The translations under genes and the position numbers were made by a program. From Lysobacterales bacterium (GTDB lineage: Bacteria > Pseudomonadota > Gammaproteobacteria > Xanthomonadales > SZUA-36): DNA of 30,951 nucleotides. This document shows positions 1 through 7,159 of the stretch, piece by piece. The stretch lies in assembly GCA_021648045.1 (NCBI GenBank), contig JAKITM010000020.1, positions 1-30,951 on the forward strand, written 5' to 3'. The notes below the pieces were generated by a model. That model was not told where the DNA came from, did not search any database, and worked only from the letters and a program-made list of their open reading frames with translations. Numbering within the stretch: position 1 is the stretch's first letter; each line of letters starts with the position of its first letter.

Positions 1-99
1 CGCTATGTGTTTACTGAACTGCCAAAAGCAGAAACCGTGGAAGCCATCGAGGCATTGCTACCGGGCAATATCAACATGGATCAGATCAGGGGTGGGTGA
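1..99 (+). CDS. 3' end of an unidentified protein-coding gene (partial)
   Basis: An open frame runs in from the left edge and stops with TGA at 97-99, leaving 32 C-terminal residues. The fragment begins RYVFTELPKAETVEAIEALL and ends MDQIRGG, which suggests a short amphipathic helix rich in Glu and Ala. I do not recognise the family and the start lies outside the window. The call as coding rests only on the open frame, the normal-looking composition and the repeat-rich non-coding DNA that starts right after the stop. Confidence 0.5.
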   Translation, partial: RYVFTELPKAETVEAIEALLPGNINMDQIRGG

Positions 100-137
100 G
101 CAAGGGCGGTGTTTATTAACCGCTTACCCTTATTCTT

Positions 138-164
138 CCGCTATCAATTAAAGAGTTTAGTTAT
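138..164. repeat. 27-bp direct repeat B, left copy
   Basis: This 27-bp sequence, starting CCGCTATCAATTAAAGAG, recurs without a mismatch at 1965-1991 in the same orientation. The flanks of the two copies do not match. Together the copies enclose both A repeats and nirK, so they may be the boundaries of an inserted nirK segment (inference). Confidence 0.85.
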
Positions 165-173
165 TAACCCCTA

Positions 174-246
174 GGACAGACACCTTTTAGACTAATTCCC
201 GTTATTGCCACGAGTAAAAGTTGAAGATTGCTGACAGGGTGGTGAG
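174..246. repeat. 73-bp direct repeat A, left copy
   Basis: It starts GGACAGACACC and ends ACAGGGTGGTGAG. The right copy at 1856-1928 has the same length and orientation, with about 8 mismatches in 73 by hand alignment. The GGACAG...CTTTTAG...CTAATTCCCGTTATT wording resembles intergenic repeats found near REP-associated (RAYT/IS200-like) transposases in gammaproteobacteria. That family link is from memory and no transposase gene is present here. Confidence 0.75.
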
Positions 247-247
247 C

Positions 248-311
248 GGGTCTAGGGTCAGGTCTTGTAAATTGAGGGTCTAGGAGGGCCTAGGGTCCGG
301 TCTTGTAATTT
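248..311. repeat. Tandem imperfect 26-bp repeats
   Basis: Two 26-bp units at 248-273 and 286-311 share GGG(T/C)CTAGGGTC(A/C)GGTCTTG and differ at three positions. The wording again recalls RAYT-associated repeats. Between 312 and 537 I see no gene, tRNA or clear terminator, only AT-rich DNA. Confidence 0.6.
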
Positions 312-537
312 GCATCGGTTTAATTGGTGTACATCCCCCAATTGATTCCGTGCTTAATATACAAAATACAACAGCTGACCCTGTTATTTCATTGACTCAC
401 CGATTAGGTTAATTGAGAGGAGCAAGGAAGTTTGTCAGTGTGATACTAACCAACAACCTGCCCTCGATTAATTAAGTGAATTCACCCACGCCATTGTCAA
501 TATGAGATTTTTTCTCGTGGCAAAAATGGGAGTGTTA

Positions 538-1689
538 CTACCGGACGCCTGCCCCTGAGTTTTCCGAGTTTCGCGTTGGTAGTGGTGGCTCAAGTTGTTC
601 CATCAGGTCATTATTCCACTTGCCTTCTACCGAGATATGCGCTGCAGCACCCAACATAATGGCTTCTATTAGATTATGATTAACATAAGCGTAAATGCCG
701 GGTTGTTTAAATGTATACATAACAGCGACAGCTTCTCCACCAAATATTGGCCAGGTCTCACGGTTAGTCATTGGAGTATCATCGAAAGAACCACCATGCC
801 AAAAAAGATCTGCATGACCACCAATCAAGTGAATGCGTGAATCACGATTAGCCTGAGAGTGAATCAATAATACGGTTTCTCCTACCTTGGCTTGCATCGC
901 ATTCTCGCCTGTCAGAGCACCAACTTTACCATTGAAAGTAAGGTGAGTAGGTATCAGCCCTGTCATGACCTCTATCGTATCACCCATGGCTTCGACAGGT
1001 GAACCATAACGCTTAAACTGATCCGTAGCCTCATCTTTGGGAACATACCAGTCTTGCTCACCGATATAATAAGCACGGTCATACTTGACAGGTTTACCTT
1101 TCGCGTCTTTCAGACCTTCACGAGGCAATACCATGATGGCGCCATTCATTCCGGAAACAACATGGTAAGGGGTCATTGCTCCACCTGGCGCGCAGTGATA
1201 AACATAGGTTCCAGTGCGATCGGCTTTCCAACGAATTTTTACCTGTTGCCCAGGTGCTACATGCGTTAACGCTCCAGCACCCATTGCGCCAGTTGCCGCA
1301 TGGAAATCGATGTTATGTACTAAAGTACTCTCTGTTGGGTTTATAAGTGTTAACTCAACCTGATCACCCTCATGTACAACAATCATGGGGCCCGGGCTGG
1401 TACCATTAAAAGTCATGGCTTGCACAAATACCCCTGGGGCAATCTCCATTTCCTTTTCGACAACCGTGAGTTCTATTTCCACAATCTTCGGCCCACCCTT
1501 TGCTACCTGATCGTGTTTAGGTAAGAAAGGAGGCGCAACCAATTTCTGTTTAACCCGCTCCATACCTTTGATATTAGATTGCACACCGACTTCAAACCCT
1601 TCTATTCCGCCTTTTGCAAAAACAGGAAATGAAAATATTGCTATAGAAGCAATAACAAGTAATAATTTTATAGAATATGAATTTCTCAT
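538..1689 (-). CDS. nirK: Copper-containing nitrite reductase (AniA/NirK family)
   Basis: A periplasmic enzyme that reduces nitrite to nitric oxide, the committed step of denitrification. The 383-residue product has a signal peptide (about residues 1-25, ending PVFA-KG) and two cupredoxin domains. Type 1 copper ligands are visible as H125, C166, H176 and M181. Type 2 ligands are H130, H165 and H338. The catalytic pair appears as D128 in HNIDFH and H287 in RIHLIGG. The length fits AniA-type enzymes. The start is supported by a GGAG about ten bases upstream and by the signal peptide. No nor, nos or maturation gene is nearby, so the gene stands alone. It lies inside nested direct repeats, which suggests acquisition. 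An FNR/DNR-type promoter precedes it, implying induction at low oxygen. The family call is firm; the physiological role (respiration or nitrite detoxification) is inferred. Confidence 0.95.
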   Translation of the reverse strand: MRNSYSIKLLLVIASIAIFSFPVFAKGGIEGFEVGVQSNIKGMERVKQKLVAPPFLPKHDQVAKGGPKIVEIELTVVEKEMEIAPGVFVQAMTFNGTSPGPMIVVHEGDQVELTLINPTESTLVHNIDFHAATGAMGAGALTHVAPGQQVKIRWKADRTGTYVYHCAPGGAMTPYHVVSGMNGAIMVLPREGLKDAKGKPVKYDRAYYIGEQDWYVPKDEATDQFKRYGSPVEAMGDTIEVMTGLIPTHLTFNGKVGALTGENAMQAKVGETVLLIHSQANRDSRIHLIGGHADLFWHGGSFDDTPMTNRETWPIFGGEAVAVMYTFKQPGIYAYVNHNLIEAIMLGAAAHISVEGKWNNDLMEQLEPPLPTRNSENSGAGVR

Positions 1690-1738
1690 GCTTTAACTCC
1701 ATCATTCTTGCTTAATCGTTATTAGTCTTACATTTATT

Positions 1739-1787
1739 CTTAATGATTATAGCACCCACTAAAATGACTTCCCTTGATCGATATCAA
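1739..1787 (-). promoter_or_regulatory. FNR/DNR-type class II promoter of nirK
   Basis: A perfect TTGAT-N4-ATCAA box lies at 1774-1787. On the minus strand a perfect TATAAT lies at 1746-1751. If transcription starts at about 1739, seven bases after the -10, the box centre is at -41.5, the standard class II position for FNR-family activators. The leader to the nirK ATG would be about 50 nt. Confidence 0.85.
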
Positions 1788-1855
1788 GCTAGGTCACATC
1801 AATATAAAACCATACGATTTGTTCCCCGCGAATATAAACACTCAGAACCCTGGGG

Positions 1856-1928
1856 GGACAGGCGTCTTTTAGCCTAATTCCCGTTATTACCACGAGAAAA
1901 AGCTGAAGATTGCTGACAGGATGGTGAG
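1856..1928. repeat. 73-bp direct repeat A, right copy
   Basis: Partner of 174-246, same orientation, about 89% identical by eye. It starts GGACAGGCGTC and ends ACAGGATGGTGAG. It lies between the nirK promoter and the right B copy, so the order around nirK is B-A-nirK-A-B. Confidence 0.75.
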
Positions 1929-1964
1929 TGTATTGACTAATTCCCTGGCGAAACTGCCTGTATA

Positions 1965-1991
1965 CCGCTATCAATTAAAGAGTTTAGTTAT
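1965..1991. repeat. 27-bp direct repeat B, right copy
   Basis: Perfect copy of 138-164. Its right end supplies the first three bases of a TATAAT at 1989-1994, placed where it could serve as the -10 of the acyltransferase gene that begins at 2001. Confidence 0.85.
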
Positions 1992-2000
1992 AATGACTTA

Positions 2001-3107
2001 ATGCGCAGCAGCAATATTAAATATCTACCCGAAATTGATCACCTCAGGGCATATGCCGCCTTGCTGATAATCTTCTACCATGGCTTGCACCTGTTTGGCT
2101 GGGAGTTCCGCTTCGGTACACCATTTAGCTTTAGTGAATGGCCACAAACAAGCAATCCTATTCAAGCGATATTGCTGGAAGGCCATACAGCCGTGACATT
2201 TTTTATGGTGCTTAGCGGGTTTATTTTTACCCTCGGATGTTACCGACATAAAATTTCATATTCGGGCTTCATTCGCAACCGATTCTTGCGCACTTATCCG
2301 TTATTTCTGTTTATGCTGGTTGTCGGTATTAGTTTTTACCCTGAGCAATTCAATATACTAGGCTTGTTAAAAACAATTTTTTTCCTGGGTAATTATCCGG
2401 GCGCTCTAGCGCTGGGTTCTTTTTCTGCAATGTTTTGGGCAATTGCGATTGAATGGCAGTTTTATCTGTTATTTCCGCTATTGCTCTGGTTGCTAAACCG
2501 ATACGGTATAACAGCTTTACTGTTTTTAATTGTCTTGATGATTTTGATTCGCTTGGGTTTGTTAATTCAGGGTCACGACTTGCAACTGCTGGCTTATATG
2601 ACTATTTGGGGCCGGCTTGATCAGTTTTTAATTGGCATGCTGGTGGCTGTTTTCTATAAAACTCGGTTCCAAGCCAGTCCCGGTTGGGATCGAATGCTGC
2701 TACTTTCTGTTGTATTACTAGCGGGCAGTCTTACCGTCTATAACCAACTCGGTGGCTGGGTATCGAATGGTGGCTGGAAGTTTATCTGGCCGACTTGGGA
2801 AGGACTGATATGGGGTCTACTGATTATCAGTTATTGCTCTGCTGCCAGGCACCTGCCACAGTTATTTTCCAAAGCTATGGTGAGCATTGGCACCATCAGT
2901 TACTCCATCTACTTAATCCACTATTTAGTTATCAATGAGCTGATAAGTCGCCAATGGTTGTTGCAAATCACCCCAGCTCCCATGTGGAATGCGATAGCCA
3001 ACACATTGCTGATTGCGCTACCCATCACACTTTTAATCTCAGCTATTACTTATCGCTGGATAGAAAAACCTTTTCTTAGCCGTCGCGGAAAATATCGTAG
3101 TCAGTAA
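2001..3107 (+). CDS. Membrane acyltransferase, acyltransferase-3 (OafA/YrhL-like) family
   Basis: A 368-residue polytopic membrane protein of the Acyl_transf_3 family, which moves acetyl or other acyl groups onto surface polysaccharides, lipids or other extracytoplasmic targets. Family hallmarks are the N-terminal HLRAYAALLIIFYHG segment with the conserved Arg and His (H27), a second helix containing FFMVLSGF, the AIAIEWQFYLLFPLL segment and a C-terminal ISYSIYLIHY helix followed by WIEKPF. About ten hydrophobic segments are visible and no SGNH domain is attached. No polysaccharide gene cluster is next to it, so the acceptor cannot be named. No Shine-Dalgarno sequence precedes the ATG. A TATAAT at 1989-1994 would place +1 on or near the ATG, so a leaderless message is possible. 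The gene converges with the antiporter gene across 60 bases. Confidence 0.9.
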   Translation: MRSSNIKYLPEIDHLRAYAALLIIFYHGLHLFGWEFRFGTPFSFSEWPQTSNPIQAILLEGHTAVTFFMVLSGFIFTLGCYRHKISYSGFIRNRFLRTYPLFLFMLVVGISFYPEQFNILGLLKTIFFLGNYPGALALGSFSAMFWAIAIEWQFYLLFPLLLWLLNRYGITALLFLIVLMILIRLGLLIQGHDLQLLAYMTIWGRLDQFLIGMLVAVFYKTRFQASPGWDRMLLLSVVLLAGSLTVYNQLGGWVSNGGWKFIWPTWEGLIWGLLIISYCSAARHLPQLFSKAMVSIGTISYSIYLIHYLVINELISRQWLLQITPAPMWNAIANTLLIALPITLLISAITYRWIEKPFLSRRGKYRSQ

Positions 3108-3167
3108 GTTTTGCAGGTAAATTTTCCGTGAGTTCCAGCAAAATCCCTGATGAGCTTTGTACCCATA

Positions 3168-4874
3168 CTATTCCGGGAACGACCTGCTTTCAGCCTTAAT
3201 TTCGGCATAATATGTATCTCTAAAACGCTCGATTGCTGCTTCATTTTCTATATCATCAGGAAGCAAGCGGTTTAAGGCTGCACCTGCCAGTGCCAGGCTT
3301 GCCTCAAGGTTTTCTGATACTACCAGCCAGGCACCATCTCGTTTAAGTTGCTTGCAGTGCTCAAGGTTATGCCCACGCGCCAAAATATCCAGCTGCGGAA
3401 ATCTACGGTGTAATGAAGTAATGATGTGTTCTGTAGCGTCGAAATCATCAACGGTAACAATCACCAAACCAGCATCACCGACACCTAAACTAACCAGCAC
3501 ATCTAGTTGACTGGCATCGCCATAAAAGACCGACCGACCGGCGGCACGGGCCTGTTTAAGAATATTGGTATCACTATCCACAGCGACATACTCGATCCCC
3601 CGGCACTCCAGTAACGCCCCTACTCTGCGACCCACACGCCCAAAGCCAAGAATCACTACCGTGGCATCCTGTATCAGCGGGTGACCTGAAGCCTCATCCT
3701 CATCCTCGTCCGGTAATATGGGTGCGTTAGCTAAACGATAAGCGAGTGCCGCTATGGGCGGAGTCGCCAGCATACTGAGGATTACAATAACCAGTAATTG
3801 TTGAAACAAATCCTGTCCGATGAGTTCAGACTGAAAGGCCACGGCAAACAGTACCAGAGCAAACTCTCCACTCTGTGCCAGAAGCAGTGAAATCCCTTTG
3901 GCGACACCCCCTCGATGCCCAAAAAGCAGCGTTAAGGGCCATAACAAAGCCGTTTTTAATAGCAGTAACCCAAGCACCAAAGAAACCGAAAGCAAAGGAT
4001 GTTCCCAAAGCGTTGATAACTCTAATGCCATACCCATCGACATGAAGAACAAGCCGAGCAAGAGTCCGCGAAACGGTTGAATTTCTGCCATGATTTGATG
4101 CCGAAATTCAGAATCAGCAACCAGCAAACCGGCCACGAATGCACCCATGGCCATGGAAAGACCAATGGTGGCCATCAGCGCTGCTACACCGAGCACTAAT
4201 AGCATGGCAGAGGCAGTAAAAACTTCAGCCGAACCATAACGGGCAACGCGTTGTAATATTGGCTGCAACAGGTAACGCCCACCGACAATAATCAGTGCCA
4301 GAATAGCCAGTGCCTCTAGCAATGCGACGCCAAGATTCTTTTCTTCGCTCATGCCGGTGGCCGATAACAAAGTTACCAGCGCCAGCAGTGGCACCACTGC
4401 CAAATCCTGAAATAACAGGATAGCCACTGATGAGCTTCCATATCGGGATCCGAACATTTTTTGCTCTTGCAACAGTTGCAATACAAAGGCCGTTGAAGAG
4501 AGTGCCATGGCCGGACCAATCAGAATTGCGGCGCGAATATCAACCCCGAAAACATAATATGCCAAGCCGGTAATAGCAGCACCTGTGATGACGACCTGTA
4601 AGGCCCCCATGCCAAATACCATCCGCCGCATCGCCCACAGCCGTGACGGTTTTAATTCAATACCGATAACAAATAGCAAGAAGACGACACCTAGCTCGGC
4701 TACATGGGCAATGTCGCTACTATGCTCGATCAAACCGAGTACTGAGGGGCCAATAATTACGCCAGCCAGTAAAAACCCCGGAACCGTACCCAAACCCGAC
4801 ATACGCGCAAGCGGAACCGCTATCACCGCGGCCGCGAGTAGGATTAATATGTCGGTAAGATATTCTAGTTCCAC
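3168..4874 (-). CDS. CPA2-family monovalent cation:proton antiporter, KefB/KefC-like
   Basis: A 568-residue inner-membrane protein that probably exchanges K+ or Na+ for H+. Residues 1 to about 385 form a Na_H_Exchanger domain with many hydrophobic helices, including VFLLFVIGIELKPSRLW and IQPFRGLLLGLFFMSMGM, both close to KefB/KefC. An acidic linker (PDEDEDE) follows. A cytosolic TrkA-N/RCK domain at about 405-520 begins VVILGFGRVGRRVG, a Rossmann nucleotide-binding loop, and continues VFYGDASQ. KefB and KefC are about 600 residues, so this one is slightly short at the C terminus. No KefF/KefG partner is adjacent, so glutathione gating is not established. It begins only eight bases after nadD ends and is probably the last gene of the leuS operon. 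The family is firm; the ion is not. Confidence 0.9.
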   Translation of the reverse strand: MELEYLTDILILLAAAVIAVPLARMSGLGTVPGFLLAGVIIGPSVLGLIEHSSDIAHVAELGVVFLLFVIGIELKPSRLWAMRRMVFGMGALQVVITGAAITGLAYYVFGVDIRAAILIGPAMALSSTAFVLQLLQEQKMFGSRYGSSSVAILLFQDLAVVPLLALVTLLSATGMSEEKNLGVALLEALAILALIIVGGRYLLQPILQRVARYGSAEVFTASAMLLVLGVAALMATIGLSMAMGAFVAGLLVADSEFRHQIMAEIQPFRGLLLGLFFMSMGMALELSTLWEHPLLSVSLVLGLLLLKTALLWPLTLLFGHRGGVAKGISLLLAQSGEFALVLFAVAFQSELIGQDLFQQLLVIVILSMLATPPIAALAYRLANAPILPDEDEDEASGHPLIQDATVVILGFGRVGRRVGALLECRGIEYVAVDSDTNILKQARAAGRSVFYGDASQLDVLVSLGVGDAGLVIVTVDDFDATEHIITSLHRRFPQLDILARGHNLEHCKQLKRDGAWLVVSENLEASLALAGAALNRLLPDDIENEAAIERFRDTYYAEIKAESRSFPE

Positions 4875-4882
4875 TGGATACT

Positions 4883-5563
4883 CTACTTATCAATCTGACT
4901 AGATAGCTGACTATGTAATTGACCATATAACTGATGAGAATCTATATACCCCAATAGTCTATCAGGCAACAGAAAGCGCGGTGAGCGTTTTTGCGCAATC
5001 CGCATGCGGATCGCAGTTGATGAAATAGCCAGCTGGGTAACCTCAAGATTCAGCAGCAAACCTGCGGGAGACTGCCATAAGTCAGCCATTGCATTGCGAC
5101 GGCGAGTCGTTACAAAAGATTCCAACTGGGCCGGAAAACTTGCGGGAGAATCGGGCCGGGTCATTACCACTAGGTGGGCATAATCAAATAATTCCTGCCA
5201 GCGATGCCAACCACACAGACCATGGGCTGCATCCTGGCCGAGGATCAATAAAATCGCTGTCTCTGTGCCAGCTTCTCTGCGAACTTCCGCGAGTGTATCG
5301 ACCATATAGGAAACCCCACTGCGGCGAACTTCGCGGTTGTCCACAGCAATATCGGGATGTTCTGCCACTGCTAGACGCAACATCGCCAGCCGGTGTTCAG
5401 CACTGGCATGGGTCAGATCACGGTGTGCAGGTTCGCCTACGGGAAGTAAACGAAAATCATTCAGACCCAACTTTTCCTTGGCTTCGGATGCCGCGCGTAA
5501 ATGCCCAAAATGCACCGGGTCAAATGTGCCGCCGAACAATCCAATGGCTGTGTGTGCTGTCAT
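4883..5563 (-). CDS. nadD: Nicotinate-nucleotide adenylyltransferase
   Basis: Adenylates nicotinate mononucleotide to deamido-NAD in NAD biosynthesis, in the cytosol. The 226-residue product opens with GLFGGTFDPVHFGHL, the nucleotidyltransferase loop with the HxGH motif (HFGH). Near the C terminus it has ISSTAIRMRI, the second nucleotide-binding motif. The frame stays open 20 codons further upstream, but the ATG at 5563 is preferred because it forms an ATGA overlap with the holA stop and places the GGTFDP loop at the normal distance from the N terminus. Translation is probably coupled to holA. In many relatives rsfS and rlmH follow nadD; here an antiporter gene follows instead. Confidence 0.95.
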   Translation of the reverse strand: MTAHTAIGLFGGTFDPVHFGHLRAASEAKEKLGLNDFRLLPVGEPAHRDLTHASAEHRLAMLRLAVAEHPDIAVDNREVRRSGVSYMVDTLAEVRREAGTETAILLILGQDAAHGLCGWHRWQELFDYAHLVVMTRPDSPASFPAQLESFVTTRRRNAMADLWQSPAGLLLNLEVTQLAISSTAIRMRIAQKRSPRFLLPDRLLGYIDSHQLYGQLHSQLSSQIDK

Positions 5564-6594
5564 GCCGCCCGGTTTGTAGCGGCTTGGCACATCATCAGGA
5601 ATAACTGATCCAGCTCGACCCAAAAATCATCCGCATGGCGCGCATAAATTTGACCTTTAGATAAACGATCGAGCAATTGTAACTGCTGCAACATTGCGGC
5701 TAAGCTCGCTTGATCCAGACGCCGCAGGGCCGCTTGTATTGGTGCCTGGCGGGTACGCCAGATACGCATTTGTCGGAATGCATTATCCAAGGGCTGACCT
5801 TGATCGAGCAGTTGCCGCAAGCTATAGAGGTTGTTGATTTCGCGCACCAGAGCGCCTAAAAGCAAAAATGCAGGGGCGTTTGCGGATTTAAGCGAAGCAA
5901 TAATTCGGCAGGCCTGTCCGCCCTGACCATTGAGGCCGCACTCAATTAATCGAAAAACATCAAAGCGGGCACTGTCTACCACCCAGGCTTTAATTTCTTC
6001 CAAGCTAATGGCAGCGCTACCTTTTAACAGCCACAGTTTATGTACTTCTTGCGCTGCCGCTAGCAAATTACCTTCAAGTCGTTCTGCGAGTAGTTCAGCT
6101 ACACCATTTTCTGGCTGTAATCCGAGTGATTGCATCCGCTGCCCCAGCCAACGCGGCATTTCCTGTGGCCCGATCGGCCAAATTTCTACATATACGCCAG
6201 TTTTGGCCAAGACTTGAGCCCATTTTGACTTACGCGAGCTGGCATCCCATTTTGGACAGCTCACTAACAGCAAGTTATCGGCATCCGGTTTGTTGCACCA
6301 TTCCGTTAATGCCTTACCACCATCGCGGCCCGGTTTACCGGTAGGAATGCGCAAATCGATAATTTTTTTCTCAGCGAACAGCGACATCGACTCGGTAGAC
6401 TCGCGTAATCGGCTCCATTTAAACCCGCGCTCCATGGTCAGGATATCCCGTTCTAAAAACCCGGCTTTGCGTGCCTGCCCACGAATGGCATCTGCCGCTT
6501 CCTGAACCAACAATTCTTCATCGCCGGCGACCAAATACACAGCTGCCAATTTTTGGCTAAGTTGAGATTGTAGTTGCTCGGGTTTGATTGGCAT
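5560..6594 (-). CDS. holA: DNA polymerase III subunit delta
   Basis: The delta subunit opens the beta sliding clamp within the clamp-loader complex. The product has 344 residues, close to the family norm of about 340. The N terminus (MPIKPEQLQ...VYLVAGDEELLVQEA) and the later FRLIECGLNGQGGQACRI and LLLGALVREI segments match HolA. Clamp-loader AAA+ folds are present, but as usual for delta there is no Walker A loop. Eleven bases separate it from lptE, and it overlaps nadD by four bases (ATGA). The lptE-holA order behind leuS is conserved in pseudomonads and relatives. Confidence 0.93.
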   Translation of the reverse strand: MPIKPEQLQSQLSQKLAAVYLVAGDEELLVQEAADAIRGQARKAGFLERDILTMERGFKWSRLRESTESMSLFAEKKIIDLRIPTGKPGRDGGKALTEWCNKPDADNLLLVSCPKWDASSRKSKWAQVLAKTGVYVEIWPIGPQEMPRWLGQRMQSLGLQPENGVAELLAERLEGNLLAAAQEVHKLWLLKGSAAISLEEIKAWVVDSARFDVFRLIECGLNGQGGQACRIIASLKSANAPAFLLLGALVREINNLYSLRQLLDQGQPLDNAFRQMRIWRTRQAPIQAALRRLDQASLAAMLQQLQLLDRLSKGQIYARHADDFWVELDQLFLMMCQAATNRAA

Positions 6595-6605
6595 TCTAGC
6601 AGCTC

Positions 6606-7139
6606 CTAGAGTAAATCCATCTGACTTAGACGCTGCATAAACTGGCGCACTAGGGTATCGCTCATATCTTCCTGCAGAAACTCAGACTCCCGGGATGTTG
6701 CCAGCGCCCGACCGGCATCAAAACGCAGATCTCGTTGCTGTTTCAGCACCCGAGGCTTGAGTCGAACCAGCGTTTCTGCATCTACTGTATCACCAGGTTT
6801 GCTGGCGGCTACAACACTGAAACCCACTTCCAGACTCAAGCGGAACTCCCGTACTCTGGCATCGTTACCAATACTCAACACTTCGCGGGTAAATTCTGAT
6901 TTTGAAATAATAATAATGCTATCTGCAGCCTCAATAGCTACCAGCTCTACTCCAGCGCGCTCAAGGCTACGCACCAGCTTACGACTGAAGCCGGAATACT
7001 CATCGGCTAGCTGCAGGTTGGTTTTACCGAGCCGCTGTTCCAGCCCGTAATCGCCGCGCAGCTGGAAGCCACAGGCAGACAGCAGAACAATACTCAACAA
7101 AAGGATTAGGAGTCTGAGTTCAGGTATTTTAATTTTCAT
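6606..7139 (-). CDS. lptE: LPS-assembly lipoprotein LptE
   Basis: LptE plugs the LptD barrel and helps place lipopolysaccharide in the outer leaflet of the outer membrane. The 177-residue product has a lipoprotein signal peptide with lipobox LSAC (Cys at residue 22) followed by GFQLRG, the typical opening of mature LptE. Predicted beta-rich segments follow, including ELVAIEAADSIIIISKSEF. It lies 20 bases after leuS and 11 bases before holA, the standard neighbourhood, which supports the call because LptE sequences diverge quickly. Confidence 0.93.
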   Translation of the reverse strand: MKIKIPELRLLILLLSIVLLSACGFQLRGDYGLEQRLGKTNLQLADEYSGFSRKLVRSLERAGVELVAIEAADSIIIISKSEFTREVLSIGNDARVREFRLSLEVGFSVVAASKPGDTVDAETLVRLKPRVLKQQRDLRFDAGRALATSRESEFLQEDMSDTLVRQFMQRLSQMDLL

Positions 7140-7159
7140 TCAAGCTCTCTTTATAGCGC

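Noticed and set aside
1..30. CGCTATGTGTT at the left edge also occurs at 24774, inside the second folK remnant
   Set aside because: Only 11 bases match and the left one lies in an open coding frame; chance is the simpler reading.
505..523. Inverted partial match to repeat A (TGCCACGAG plus A-run) downstream of nirK
   Set aside because: About 13 bases with an A-run; too short to count as a third A copy.
3108..3167. Terminator between the convergent acyltransferase and antiporter genes
   Set aside because: No stem with a T-run could be found in the 60 bases.
5089..5604. 171-codon plus-strand ORF over nadD
   Set aside because: Shadow of nadD, which has clear motifs and an ATGA overlap with holA.
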